A stretch of 64,000 nucleotides of DNA from Mesorhizobium sp. WSM4306 (GTDB lineage: Bacteria; Pseudomonadota; Alphaproteobacteria; Rhizobiales; Rhizobiaceae): the NCBI RefSeq assembly GCF_007003975.1, contig NZ_VFTC01000016.1, positions 89,328 to 153,327 on the forward strand. Direction: 5' to 3'. Shown one piece after another: positions 8,727-17,393 of this stretch. Both the position numbers and the translations under genes were made by a program. Each line of letters opens with the position of its first letter. Position 1 is the first letter of the stretch. The notes beneath the pieces are model-generated. The model saw nothing but the letters and a program-made list of their open reading frames with translations. It had not been told where the DNA came from and did no database searches.

Positions 8727-10238
8727 TCAGTCAGCGCGTTTCTCCATCGATTCCAGCGCATTGGCGAGGCGCTGTTCCTCGCCATAGTAGCGGGCGCGAT
8801 CCCAAAAATGCGGACGGCCGATGCCGGTCGAGACATGCTCGCCAAGCAGCCTTCCGTTCGAGTCCTCGCCCTTGATGTTGTAGAGCACGACATCCTGCGT
8901 GATGATAACGTCGCCTTCCATGCCGATCACCTCGGTGATGTGGGTGATGCGGCGCGACCCGTCGCGAAGGCGTGCTGCCTGGATGATGACATCGATGGAG
9001 CCGACGACGATTTCGCGCACGGTCTTCTGCGGCAGTGAATAGCCGCCCATGGCTATCATCGATTCGATACGATTCAGACATTCGCGCGGGCTGTTGGAGT
9101 GGATCGTTCCCATCGAACCGTCATGGCCGGTGTTCATCGCCTGCAGCAGGTCGAAAACCTCCGGTCCGCGCACTTCGCCGACGATGATGCGTTCGGGCCG
9201 CATGCGCAGGCAGTTCTTGACCAGGTCGCGCATGGTCACCTCGCCTTCGCCCTCGAGGTTGGGTGGGCGGGTTTCGAGACGCACCACATGCGGCTGCTGT
9301 AGTTGCAGCTCGGCCGAGTCCTCGCAGGTGATGACGCGTTCCTCGCGGTCGATATAGTTGGTCAGGCAGTTGAGCAGCGTCGTCTTGCCGGAGCCGGTGC
9401 CGCCGGAGATGACGATGTTGCAGCGGACACGGCCGATGATCTTGAGGATTTCGGCGCCCTGCGGCGAGATGGCGCCGAACTTGACCAGCTGATCGAGCGT
9501 CAGCTTGTCTTTCTTGAACTTGCGGATGGTGAGCGCTGTGCCGTCGATGGACAGCGGCGGGGCGATGACGTTGACGCGGGAACCGTCGGGTAGGCGGGCG
9601 TCGCAGATCGGGCTCGATTCGTCGACGCGGCGGCCAACCTGGCTGACGATGCGCTGGCAGATGTTGAGCAGTTGCTGATTGTCGCGGAAGCGGATGCCGG
9701 TCTGTTCGACCTTGCCGTTGACTTCGATGTAGACGTTCTTGGAGCCGTTGACCATGATGTCGGCGATATCGTCGCGGGCAAGCAACGGCTCCAGCGGGCC
9801 GTAGCCCAGCACGTCGTTGCAGATGTCTTCGAGCAGCTCTTCCTGCTCGGCAATCGACATTGCGAAATTCTTGATGGCGATGATGTCGTTGACGATATCG
9901 CGGATTTCCTCGCGCGCGCTCTCGGGATCGAGCTTGGCGAGCTGCGAGAGGTCGATGGTGTCGATAAGCGCGGAGAAGACCTGACTCTTTGTGTCGTAGT
10001 AGGTCTCGCTGCGTTCGCGCTGGACCTTTCTTGCCGGCTCCGCCGCCATCGGCGGCGCCTCAACAGCACGGCGAGCGGGCGGCATTGCCGGCGCAGCAGA
10101 CGACGACGCTGCGGCGGGCCGGGAAAGAACGGCCGTGTCCGCAGGCTTTGCAGCCGCCGGCGCCGCGGGTGGCGGTGCTGGCTGACGGAATTCCGGGGTG
10201 GACCGGCTGCCGTCGTCGGAGCCTCTTTTACCAAACAT
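8727..10238 (-). CDS. tadA: TadA/CpaF secretion ATPase of the Flp pilus
   Basis: A 503-residue type II/IV secretion ATPase that powers Flp pilus assembly. The first 80 or so residues are rich in Ala and Pro and probably disordered. The catalytic core has Walker A GGTGSGKTT, the acidic box CEDSAELQ, the Walker B-like region ERIIVGEVRGPE, and the histidine box TGHDGSMGTIHSN. It lies between cpaE and tadB in the operon. Either name, tadA or cpaF, is used for this family. Confidence 0.95.
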   Translation of the reverse strand: MFGKRGSDDGSRSTPEFRQPAPPPAAPAAAKPADTAVLSRPAAASSSAAPAMPPARRAVEAPPMAAEPARKVQRERSETYYDTKSQVFSALIDTIDLSQLAKLDPESAREEIRDIVNDIIAIKNFAMSIAEQEELLEDICNDVLGYGPLEPLLARDDIADIMVNGSKNVYIEVNGKVEQTGIRFRDNQQLLNICQRIVSQVGRRVDESSPICDARLPDGSRVNVIAPPLSIDGTALTIRKFKKDKLTLDQLVKFGAISPQGAEILKIIGRVRCNIVISGGTGSGKTTLLNCLTNYIDREERVITCEDSAELQLQQPHVVRLETRPPNLEGEGEVTMRDLVKNCLRMRPERIIVGEVRGPEVFDLLQAMNTGHDGSMGTIHSNSPRECLNRIESMIAMGGYSLPQKTVREIVVGSIDVIIQAARLRDGSRRITHITEVIGMEGDVIITQDVVLYNIKGEDSNGRLLGEHVSTGIGRPHFWDRARYYGEEQRLANALESMEKRAD

Positions 10239-10267
10239 GATCGACTACCAATTCCGCTTGAGAAGCG

Positions 10268-11563
10268 TCATTTCTTGTTACGCGAGAGCTTGCCGAGCAG
10301 GCCGCCAAGGCCTGCCTTTTTCTTGGCCTTGATTTCGCTGCGACCGGTCAGCACATGCGCGATTTCATTGATCATCCCGACGACCGGGCTCTTGGCATCC
10401 ATCTCGCCCAGCATGCGGCCGTTGTTGGCGGCGTTTCCAAACAGCAACGGGTCGAAGGCGATCACCGACATCGGCGTAATGCCGAGCGGCTCGGCGAAGT
10501 CGGAAGCTGATATTTCGGGTCGTTTCGGCACCCCGGCCTGATTGATGATGAGCTTCGGCGGCGCATCGTTCGGGCGAAGCCGCGTCAGCATATCGACCAT
10601 ATTCTTGGTGTTGCGCAGATTGGCCAGTTCCGGTGTCGCCGTGATGACGATCTCGTCGGCCTTCATCAGTGTGTTCTTGGTCCAGCCGGTCCAGACATGG
10701 GGGACGTCGAGCACCAGCAGCGGCACGCTGCGCTGCGCGGTGTCGATGACTTGAGTGAAGGCCTCGGGATCAAAGTCGTAGACCCGCTCCAGAGTGGAGG
10801 GGGCAGCAAGCAACGACAGATGCTCGGCGCACTGGGCAAGCAACCGGTCGAGATAGACCTCGTCGACGCGTTCGGGCGAAAACACGGCCTCGGCTATGCC
10901 TTGCGCGGGGTCCTGGTCGAAATTTATGTTGGCTGTCCCGAAAGCCAGGTCGAGATCGGCGACGACCACTTCCGACTTGAACAGCGACGACATCGCCCAC
11001 GCCACATTGTGGGCAATGGTCGAGGAGCCGACGCCGCCCTTGGCGCCGATGAAGGCAATCGAGCGGCCGATCGGCTCGGCTTCCGGATCGACGAAGATCG
11101 ACGACACCACGGAGACGACATCGGCCATCGACACCGGCGCGATGACATATTCGGAAATACCGAAGCGGATGAGTTCGCGGTAAAGCCCGACATCGTTGTA
11201 GTGGCCGATCACCACGACTTTCGAGGAGGGATCGCAATATTCGGAAAGCTGGGCAAGCTGCTCCAGCAATTGCTTCGGTTCGCTGCGCGATTCCAGCAGG
11301 ATCAGGTTCGGCGTCGGAGCCGACTGGTAGAATTCGATCGCCGTGGCGATGCCGCCCATATGCACTTTCAGATGCGCCTTCGCCATGCGGCGATCCTCGC
11401 CGGCCCGCTCCACCGGATGCGCGACACCTTCGGTCTCGCAAAATGCCTGGATCGAAATACGCGGGACCGGCCGCAGCGCCTGCATCGCGGCAATATCTGA
11501 ATCTGATTGCGAGCTGTCGCCGCCGTCTACGGGCGCGTCGTAGGCAAGATTGCTCATCGTCAT
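10268..11563 (-). CDS. cpaE: CpaE/TadZ pilus localisation ATPase
   Basis: A 431-residue protein with an N-terminal receiver-like domain lacking a clear phosphorylation site and a C-terminal ParA/MinD-like ATPase domain. The deviant Walker A is GAKGGVGSSTIA, where the canonical GKT threonine/lysine pattern is replaced by GSST, as is common in TadZ/CpaE proteins. CpaE proteins place the pilus machine at the cell pole. A GGAAAGAG Shine-Dalgarno precedes the ATG. It is 30 bp upstream of tadA. Confidence 0.9.
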   Translation of the reverse strand: MTMSNLAYDAPVDGGDSSQSDSDIAAMQALRPVPRISIQAFCETEGVAHPVERAGEDRRMAKAHLKVHMGGIATAIEFYQSAPTPNLILLESRSEPKQLLEQLAQLSEYCDPSSKVVVIGHYNDVGLYRELIRFGISEYVIAPVSMADVVSVVSSIFVDPEAEPIGRSIAFIGAKGGVGSSTIAHNVAWAMSSLFKSEVVVADLDLAFGTANINFDQDPAQGIAEAVFSPERVDEVYLDRLLAQCAEHLSLLAAPSTLERVYDFDPEAFTQVIDTAQRSVPLLVLDVPHVWTGWTKNTLMKADEIVITATPELANLRNTKNMVDMLTRLRPNDAPPKLIINQAGVPKRPEISASDFAEPLGITPMSVIAFDPLLFGNAANNGRMLGEMDAKSPVVGMINEIAHVLTGRSEIKAKKKAGLGGLLGKLSRNKK

Positions 11564-11611
11564 GCTCTTTCCGTGACTTCTCTTTCCGGTCTCTACGCGG
11601 GACTGGCGCTC

Positions 11612-12349
11612 CTAGTACGTCACTTCCGAATTGCCGAGGAACTCGTCCGAAATACCCCTACCGCGATAGACGTCGATCACTGCCCCGCGGTTCTCGGCGT
11701 CGATATCGGTCGACTTTCTTGGCCCCAGCAGATCCGCCGGATTGGCGAGCTGCGCGGCGAGGTTGTTCTGAGACGAGCAGCCGTAATCGGCGTAGTGCTT
11801 GTTTTCCGACGTCTCGAACAAGTCCTCTGGCCAGCGCCCGCATTTGTCGGTCTGGGCTCTCACCGAAATAAAGGAGACGCGGATAGGCGCCGAGGCCTCC
11901 GGGGAAACCGACTGATAGGAGGTAACGACGATCCGGTTTCGTTTGATGCCGCTGGCAACCGCCAGCCTGGCGAAATCGCGCGCCGCGGCAGTCGCTGCCA
12001 CCTCGTTGGCCGAGCCGATCGGGGTTGCGATCGTCAGCGTCGGGGCAGCGCTCTTGTCGTAGCTGTCGAGGAAGCCGAGAAGCGTGTCGCGCTGCGAGCC
12101 GGTCATGCCGCGATCACCGGCGCCGACCGGAAGGTCGATCTTCTGGTTCTTCTCGGCTATCACGATCGGATGCGTGGTGCGATAATCATCGGGGATTGCC
12201 CCAACCGTGATGCTGTCGCGCTTGGCGCAACCGGCGAGCGAGGCCGCGATCGCGATCGCCAGGATCGGTATTGCCGATCGGCGGATCCGGGCACCACCGG
12301 ACCGCACTGTTACGGCGACCGCCATTGCCTTCGATGCTGACTGAGACAT
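11612..12349 (-). CDS. cpaD: CpaD-family pilus assembly lipoprotein
   Basis: A 245-residue outer-membrane-associated lipoprotein of the Cpa pilus. The signal region AIPILAIAIAASLAGC ends in a clear lipobox cysteine. The CpaD domain follows, with conserved features such as the C-terminal GCSSQNNLAAQLANPADLLG motif. The ATG at 12349 is chosen because a GGGGAGCGG Shine-Dalgarno lies directly upstream; a longer in-frame extension runs back into cpaC and lacks coding character. It lies 13 bp after cpaC. Confidence 0.9.
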   Translation of the reverse strand: MSQSASKAMAVAVTVRSGGARIRRSAIPILAIAIAASLAGCAKRDSITVGAIPDDYRTTHPIVIAEKNQKIDLPVGAGDRGMTGSQRDTLLGFLDSYDKSAAPTLTIATPIGSANEVAATAAARDFARLAVASGIKRNRIVVTSYQSVSPEASAPIRVSFISVRAQTDKCGRWPEDLFETSENKHYADYGCSSQNNLAAQLANPADLLGPRKSTDIDAENRGAVIDVYRGRGISDEFLGNSEVTY

Positions 12350-12362
12350 GTCCGCTCCCCGC

Positions 12363-13907
12363 TTACTTGTAGATGAAGCCGACAACGCCGTGGTAGCGGC
12401 CGTTGGGCTTGTCGGTCTGCATGGTGCCGTAGACGCGGTTGACGCGGCCAAGGAACATGGCCGGGCCATCGCCGGCGGCATTGAAATTGTCGTCCGGCTT
12501 GGCCAGGTCGTTGCGCGCCACCGGCCGCGCCAGATAGGGGGTGATGATGATCACCAGTTCGCTTTCGTTGCGGACGAAATCGCGGCTGCGGAACAGCGTG
12601 CCGAGCACCGGGATCTTGGCCAGGCCGGGCAGACCCGAGACCGCCTGGCGGACGTCGTCGCGAACCAGGCCGGCGATCATCATCGAGCCGCCTGACGGCA
12701 ATTCGACGGTGGTGTCGGCAAGCCTCTTGCGGATCGACAGGAGCGTCGTGCCGGGCAAGTTGGCGGCGCCCTCCAGGGTGGTCGCACCTTCCATGGTCGG
12801 CTCCGACACGGAGGTCCTGACCTTGAGGCTGATCCGGCCCGCCGACAGCACAACGGGCTGGAACTCGAGGCCTATGCCGTATTCGAGCTTTTCGTTGGTG
12901 TAGGTTACCTGACCGGTCTGGTTGTCGGTCGAAACGTTGCTCGTACGTGCGGTGATAAGATTGAATTCGCCGCCGGCCCTGAACGTTGCCTTCTCGCCTG
13001 AAACCGCCGTGAGGGTCGGTTCGGCAAGCGTCTTCATGACGCCGCTTTGCTCCATGGCGTTGATGTAGGCTTGAAGGCCATTGCCTTTCCCGTCACCCAG
13101 CAGATTCAACCCCGAATTCTGCGAAATCGGTTTGCCCAGCCCGTAGTTGGCCGAACTCAGCGCACCGTAGGAAATGCCGTCAATGCTGCCGTTGCCGACC
13201 ATATTGACGCCGAGCTGCTTCATCACCGAGCGGCTGACTTCGGCCACGGTCACCTTCAGCGTCACCTGGTCGTCGCCGATGATCTGCAGCAGGTTGACGA
13301 TCTTCGAGACCCGGCGCTCGGCATCCGGATTGTTGATGTCGACGCCGCCATTGGCATTGCCACCGGCCGCGGTCTGCGAATACTGGCCGGTCGTCGCTTC
13401 ACCGCCTGACACGAAGATGGTTGCCAGATCGACGGCGCGCTTGGCATCGAGCGGCGTATCCACGGTGCCGGTCAGGACGACGTTGTCGTTCAGCAACTCG
13501 ACCTTGATGTCGGCCGTCGGCAGAAAGCGCTTGAGATAGTCGTCCAACCCAGCGACGTCGCGTTCGACGGCCAGATCCAGGCTGACGATCTGCTCGCCAT
13601 TGGGACCGAAGACGAAGATGTTGGTTTCGCCCACTGCCTTGCCGAACAGATAGATGCGCCTTGCCGTGCGCGTCACCGCATCGGCGACCGCCGGGTTGGC
13701 GACAAGGATGTCGTAGGCGTCGCTTGGCAGGTCGATGACCACCGATTTGTTGAGGCCGAGCTTGACGCGTTGCGTGGCAGTCGAAGCCGTGACCCCGGCC
13801 CTCTTGCCGGCGGCCTTGGCCTCGAGGAGGCCACTTGCATTGGCTCCGAGGAAAAGCAGGCCGATTGCCGCAGCCATGGTGACCGGCAGTTTAGCGATTA
13901 ACCTCAT
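12363..13907 (-). CDS. cpaC: CpaC/RcpA outer-membrane secretin of the Flp pilus
   Basis: A 514-residue secretin forming the outer-membrane pore for the pilus. A signal peptide (AAAIGLLFLGANASG) is followed by the pilus-formation N-terminal domain, with the conserved ILVANPAVADAV and LFGKAVGETNIFVF segments, a BON-like segment, and the C-terminal secretin domain (for example GGSMMIAGLVRDD and GTLFRSRDFVRNESELVIII). Its ATG overlaps the stop of cpaB by four bases, so the two are translationally coupled. Its N-terminal domain is clearly related to the separate protein encoded at 16188-16610. Confidence 0.94.
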   Translation of the reverse strand: MRLIAKLPVTMAAAIGLLFLGANASGLLEAKAAGKRAGVTASTATQRVKLGLNKSVVIDLPSDAYDILVANPAVADAVTRTARRIYLFGKAVGETNIFVFGPNGEQIVSLDLAVERDVAGLDDYLKRFLPTADIKVELLNDNVVLTGTVDTPLDAKRAVDLATIFVSGGEATTGQYSQTAAGGNANGGVDINNPDAERRVSKIVNLLQIIGDDQVTLKVTVAEVSRSVMKQLGVNMVGNGSIDGISYGALSSANYGLGKPISQNSGLNLLGDGKGNGLQAYINAMEQSGVMKTLAEPTLTAVSGEKATFRAGGEFNLITARTSNVSTDNQTGQVTYTNEKLEYGIGLEFQPVVLSAGRISLKVRTSVSEPTMEGATTLEGAANLPGTTLLSIRKRLADTTVELPSGGSMMIAGLVRDDVRQAVSGLPGLAKIPVLGTLFRSRDFVRNESELVIIITPYLARPVARNDLAKPDDNFNAAGDGPAMFLGRVNRVYGTMQTDKPNGRYHGVVGFIYK

Positions 13908-14719
13908 TTCCTTGCCCCTACTTCGGAAACTTCGCCCGATTTGATCAACCGCACCGTTCCGCGCCGCCCATTGCCGGAAACGAGGTAGTCGGCCTCATCC
14001 GTATGTTTTTCCTTGTTGTCGGTGATCGAGCGCAGTGCCAGCGTCAGGCGATCGGCCATCTGCTGGGCGACAGTGATGATCTCGGCCTGCTGCGGCGTCA
14101 GCTCCAGCGTCGCCGTCTGTCCGACCCTGGTCTTCTTGCCTTCCTCATCCTCCTGGATGGTCTGGTCGATCGCCAGGACGCGGATGTTCTTGAGGATGGT
14201 TTCTGTAGTGAATCCGCTGCCGGCGTTGCCGGTGTCGGATCTGCGGGTCATGATGACGTCGACGAAATCGTTGGGCAGGATAAAGCCGCCTGCCGACGTA
14301 TCGGCCGAGATCGCGGTGGCGACGGCCCGCATGCCGGTGGGCAGGATCGACGACATGAAGCTCTGCCCCTCGCCGATCAGCTTGGAGCGCCGCAACGGCT
14401 CGCCGGTGTACATTGCGACGCGGGCAACAGAGCCTTTCAGCTTCTCCAGCGCGTCGGGTTCGACGGCACGGGTGATGAAATTCGCGTTGATCCCTTCGGC
14501 CGGCCAGGACTCCCAGCTGATGTTGTTCTCAAGCGGACTGCCCATGGCGACGTCGCCGGAAAGCACGAGCACATCCTGCAAGGCGATTGCAGGCGCCTGA
14601 GGCGAGTCGACAACGACCTGCTGGGGCGGCGAGACCGCCACCATGTTCTTGGCAACGTAACCTGCACCACCCGCCGCAGCCACCGCTACGCCCAGAATGA
14701 TCAGTCGGGATGCTGGCAT
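13904..14719 (-). CDS. cpaB: CpaB/RcpC Flp pilus assembly protein
   Basis: A 271-residue periplasmic protein with an N-terminal membrane anchor (LIILGVAVAAAGGAGYVA) and a SAF/RcpC domain over the middle (the segment around LPTGMRAVATAISADTSAGG and PNDFVDVIMTRR). It helps stabilise the secretin or modify the pilin. It is the first gene of the cpaB-cpaC-cpaD-cpaE-tadA-tadB-tadC run, overlapping cpaC by four bases. An AT-rich leader lies upstream, beyond which stands the cpaA terminator. Confidence 0.92.
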   Translation of the reverse strand: MPASRLIILGVAVAAAGGAGYVAKNMVAVSPPQQVVVDSPQAPAIALQDVLVLSGDVAMGSPLENNISWESWPAEGINANFITRAVEPDALEKLKGSVARVAMYTGEPLRRSKLIGEGQSFMSSILPTGMRAVATAISADTSAGGFILPNDFVDVIMTRRSDTGNAGSGFTTETILKNIRVLAIDQTIQEDEEGKKTRVGQTATLELTPQQAEIITVAQQMADRLTLALRSITDNKEKHTDEADYLVSGNGRRGTVRLIKSGEVSEVGARK

Positions 14720-14784
14720 CTGTCCGAACCCTCGCCTTTAGGCAAACCACCTAGCCAGGCCGGACTGTGCAGCGGCAATCGTCA

Positions 14785-14850
14785 AAACAAGGTTAATTTA
14801 ATGCTTACGATCGTGATTAATTTAAGGTTTACATAAATTAGACGCATCCA
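14785..14850 (-). promoter_or_regulatory. AT-rich leader upstream of cpaB with a CtrA-like half-site pair
   Basis: This stretch is strikingly AT-rich against its surroundings, with repeated TTAATTTAA words. TTAA at 14817-14820, seven bases, then TTTA at 14828-14831 matches TTAA-N7-TTAA at seven of eight positions. It lies between the cpaA terminator and cpaB, the expected site for the main tad operon promoter. No -35/-10 pair could be assigned. Confidence 0.4.
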
Positions 14851-14864
14851 ACGCTGCGACAAAC

Positions 14865-14896
14865 AAAAAGGCGGCCAAGCCGCGGCCAAGCCGCCT
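14865..14896 (-). terminator. Rho-independent terminator after cpaA
   Basis: On the minus strand AGGCGGC and GCCGCCT (14869-14875 and 14890-14896) form a GC stem followed by a run of T. It lies between cpaA and cpaB and suggests that cpaB has its own promoter. Confidence 0.75.
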
Positions 14897-14933
14897 CTCA
14901 TCGACGCCGGAGCGGCAAACGAGGTTCGCTTTA

Positions 14934-15452
14934 TCAGGTCGCCAGTTGTGCCAGTGCCCACACCATCAAAGGTGAATCCGGATAGGTCACGAGCCCGCCA
15001 ATGCCGAGTGCAATGCCGTAGGGAACGCCAGTCGTGTCGTCGGCGAAATGGCGCAGGAACGGATTGTGGCCGGTGTAAGTCGCCAGCGGCGATTTCCGAT
15101 AGACGAGGATGACGAGCGTCAGCAGGCCACCGATGAATGTCGAGATCACGAGATACTCGACAAGGTGGCTGTTGCACCCCATCCAGACGGCGGTACCGGC
15201 GAGCAGCTTGGCGTCGCCGCCGCCCATGCCGCCAAGCGCAAACAAACCGAACGTCACGGCCAGCACCAGGGCGCCGGCAGCGAAATGCCAGCCATAGGTT
15301 GCCCAGTCCATGCCCGTCAACGGCGCAACCAGGGCAAACACCGCCAGCAGCAACACCGGTACGCGGTTGGCGATCGTCATCGACAGCATGTCGGAGATCG
15401 CGGCAAAGAGCATACAAAAGGGAAAGACGACGAAGATCAGGGCTTCAAGCAT
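14934..15452 (-). CDS. cpaA: CpaA/TadV prepilin peptidase (A24 family)
   Basis: A 172-residue inner-membrane aspartic peptidase that cleaves Flp prepilin and the TadE/TadF pseudopilins. Several membrane helices are visible. The two catalytic aspartates are likely those in the early segment AAISDMLSMTIANR and in GMGGGDAKLLAGT (the GxGD motif). It is of the short type, without an N-methyltransferase domain, as usual for Tad systems. It follows flp on the same strand. Confidence 0.92.
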   Translation of the reverse strand: MLEALIFVVFPFCMLFAAISDMLSMTIANRVPVLLLAVFALVAPLTGMDWATYGWHFAAGALVLAVTFGLFALGGMGGGDAKLLAGTAVWMGCNSHLVEYLVISTFIGGLLTLVILVYRKSPLATYTGHNPFLRHFADDTTGVPYGIALGIGGLVTYPDSPLMVWALAQLAT

Positions 15453-15588
15453 CGGCGCGGCGCCTTGGTCAGATTGTGTCGGACTTCAGCCTAGACAGGT
15501 TCGATTAACGATTGATGAGGCAGCGATCTCAAATTTACTGGTGTCGCCTGCGAATTGCGGATTCAGATCCCGCGCATCGCACAAATGA

Positions 15589-15617
15589 AACAAGGGCCGC
15601 AAAGAGCGGCCCTTGTT
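15589..15617 (-). terminator. Hairpin downstream of flp
   Basis: An 11-bp perfect stem, ACAAGGGCCGC (15590-15600) with its complement at 15606-15616, and a five-base loop. On the minus strand it is followed by TTCATTTG, a weak T tract. It may separate abundant flp mRNA from cpaA. Confidence 0.65.
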
Positions 15618-15644
15618 CCCAAACAATCGCTGATCCGTAATGTA

Positions 15645-15824
15645 TTACGGAGCCACGCCGGTCGAGACGGCAGTGGCGATGTCGTTGAACTTCACGCCCA
15701 GGGCGTTGCCGAGCGAACCAGCACCGACCATGATGGCAAGCGCGATGAGAGCAGCGATCAGACCGTATTCGATAGCGGTCGCGCCGGACTCGTCCTTCAC
15801 GAAACGTGCGATGAGATTAGACAT
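15645..15824 (-). CDS. flp: Flp family type IVb pilin
   Basis: A 59-residue major pilin. It begins MSNLIARFVKDESGATAIEY and continues with the hydrophobic helix GLIAALIALAIMVGAG. The glycine of ESGATAIEYG is the processing site for CpaA, and the Glu-Tyr pair typical of Flp pilins is present. A strong AGGAG Shine-Dalgarno stands upstream of the ATG. It is the only Flp-type pilin gene in the window and is transcribed toward cpaA. Confidence 0.95.
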   Translation of the reverse strand: MSNLIARFVKDESGATAIEYGLIAALIALAIMVGAGSLGNALGVKFNDIATAVSTGVAP

Positions 15825-16187
15825 TCGAGAGCTCCTACTCCACGTGTTACAGCACTTCCGTCAACTTCTGTGGTGGTTGATCGGATGCTGCCAATCTAGG
15901 GAGAAGCTCTTTCAATCGGCTTAATAAACAGCCTTACCGATTCCTTTCGCGCCTCGAACACCTTGCGTGGTTAACCGTAAACTAAACGCCGGACAGCGGC
16001 TCGCCTGCCGGTGAAAAGGCCATGAAAGCTAGGACTTCGCGGCTATCGGAAGGACGCTCTTTATATTAGCTAGATATTGGCTAGCGGCAAAATGCGTTCA
16101 GATATCCCAAGCCCAGTCATCGGCTTAACCGTTGGTTCACCAATCTCGTTCATGTTCCGTTGAACAAGTTTGCCGTGGAGCGCCTCG
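15825..16187. promoter_or_regulatory. Divergent promoter region between flp and the secretin-domain gene
   Basis: This 363-bp gap holds no gene. It is AT-rich and contains two near-matches to TTAA-N7-TTAA: TTAA 15971-15974 with CTAA 15982-15985, and TTAA 16125-16128 with TTCA 16136-16139, each with one mismatch. These may be CtrA sites controlling flp on one side and the plus-strand pilus genes on the other. Motif match only; no certain -35/-10 pair was found. Confidence 0.45.
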
Positions 16188-16610
16188 ATGACCGCCATGA
16201 AATCGTCATTCCTGCTTGCCGCGCTCCTCTGTGTCCCGGCGTTTGTGCTGCCGGCCTGGGCCGGAGCCGGCATCGAAGTCACGATGAACCAGGCCAAGAT
16301 CGTCAAATTGACACGCCCAGCCGACACCATCGTCATCGGCAATCCGGCGATTGCCGACGCCTCCGTCCAGGATGCATCGACCATCGTGCTGACGGGCAAG
16401 GGGTTCGGCGTCACCAATCTGGTTGTGCTCGATCAGGATGGCAGCCCAATCGTCGACGAGCAGGTAACCGTAGTGCGCCAGGACGCATCGTCGGTGCGTA
16501 TCTACAGGCGCGCTTCGGTACAGACCATGTCCTGCACGCCCTATTGCGAGAGCTCGTTCAAGAGCGAGTCGGAGAAGACCTCCGAAGCCGAAATGAGCGC
16601 GGGGCAGTAA
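16188..16610 (+). CDS. Stand-alone secretin N-terminal-domain pilus assembly protein
   Basis: A 140-residue exported protein. A signal peptide (FLLAALLCVPAFVLPAWAGA) is followed by a single pilus-formation N-terminal domain. The segment VIGNPAIADASV and the segment VLTGKGFGVTNLVVLD line up with the same region of CpaC (ILVANPAVADAV and LFGKAVGETNIFVF). There is no secretin pore domain. The C-terminus carries a cysteine pair, SCTPYC, and a charged tail. The ATG at 16188 is preferred over a TTG at 16170 because TGGAG lies seven bases upstream. It may act as an accessory subunit of the pilus channel; no experimental role is known to me. Confidence 0.85.
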   Translation: MTAMKSSFLLAALLCVPAFVLPAWAGAGIEVTMNQAKIVKLTRPADTIVIGNPAIADASVQDASTIVLTGKGFGVTNLVVLDQDGSPIVDEQVTVVRQDASSVRIYRRASVQTMSCTPYCESSFKSESEKTSEAEMSAGQ

Positions 16611-16765
16611 GCGCCTGGGCTGCTCGCTGTTTCCCCGAAACGCCGCTTCGGTTAGTGGCGGGTTAATGCGTTCCCGCCGAATTTAGCGGTCATCCAAACC
16701 GGACCTCAATGGGTTCTCGCTAAATGTGGCTGCTGGCACCGCATCAGGATCGGCAGGAACGGAAC

Positions 16766-17356
16766 ATGGGCGAGGATTCAACACCCGAGATAGGCAAGGC
16801 AACAGCAGGACCGGCGAAGCTCGGCCGCCGCTTCCTTGGCGATCGTCGCGGCAGCACGGCGATGGAATTCGCCATGCTGGCGATCCCGTTTGCACTTCTC
16901 GTCTTCGCCATCCTCGAGAGCTGCATTTCATTTGCCGGACAGGAGGTGATGGCCAACATCACCGACGACGTCGCCCGCCAGGTCCGCACCGGCCAATTGA
17001 AGCCGGCCGACCTGACCGGAACCAAGCTCCGGGACCTCATCTGCACCAGACTGGAGATCATGGTCGCCAAGACCTGTCCGGGACTGCTGGTGGATCTGCG
17101 CGAGTATCCGACCTTTGCCGATGCCGCCACGGCTGGCTTCAAGATCGTCGATGGCGAGATCGTGCTGACGCAAGGCACGAACTCGATGAGCTTCGCCGTG
17201 ACGCCGGGCCTGGCGGAAACGAAGAACATGCTGCGGGTTTTCTACAAATGGCCGGTCATGACCGATTTCATGGCCAAATCGATGGCCAATCTAAAAGACG
17301 GCAACACGCTGCATTTCGCATCGGTGACCTGGCAGAACGAACCGTTCGACGACTGA
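16766..17356 (+). CDS. tadE: TadE-type pseudopilin
   Basis: A 196-residue pilus protein. After a basic N-terminus comes the TadE-like motif DRRGSTAMEFAMLAIP and a hydrophobic helix (FALLVFAILESCISFAG), then a periplasmic domain with a cysteine pair (ICTRLEIMVAKTC). TadE and TadF pseudopilins are processed by the prepilin peptidase at the Gly before STAMEF. The start at 16766 follows an AGGAACGGA Shine-Dalgarno. It is followed after 37 bp by a second TadE-like gene. Confidence 0.88.
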   Translation: MGEDSTPEIGKATAGPAKLGRRFLGDRRGSTAMEFAMLAIPFALLVFAILESCISFAGQEVMANITDDVARQVRTGQLKPADLTGTKLRDLICTRLEIMVAKTCPGLLVDLREYPTFADAATAGFKIVDGEIVLTQGTNSMSFAVTPGLAETKNMLRVFYKWPVMTDFMAKSMANLKDGNTLHFASVTWQNEPFDD

Positions 17357-17393
17357 GAACGCAGCGTTATTTTGGCTTAAAAGGGAAACAAGT

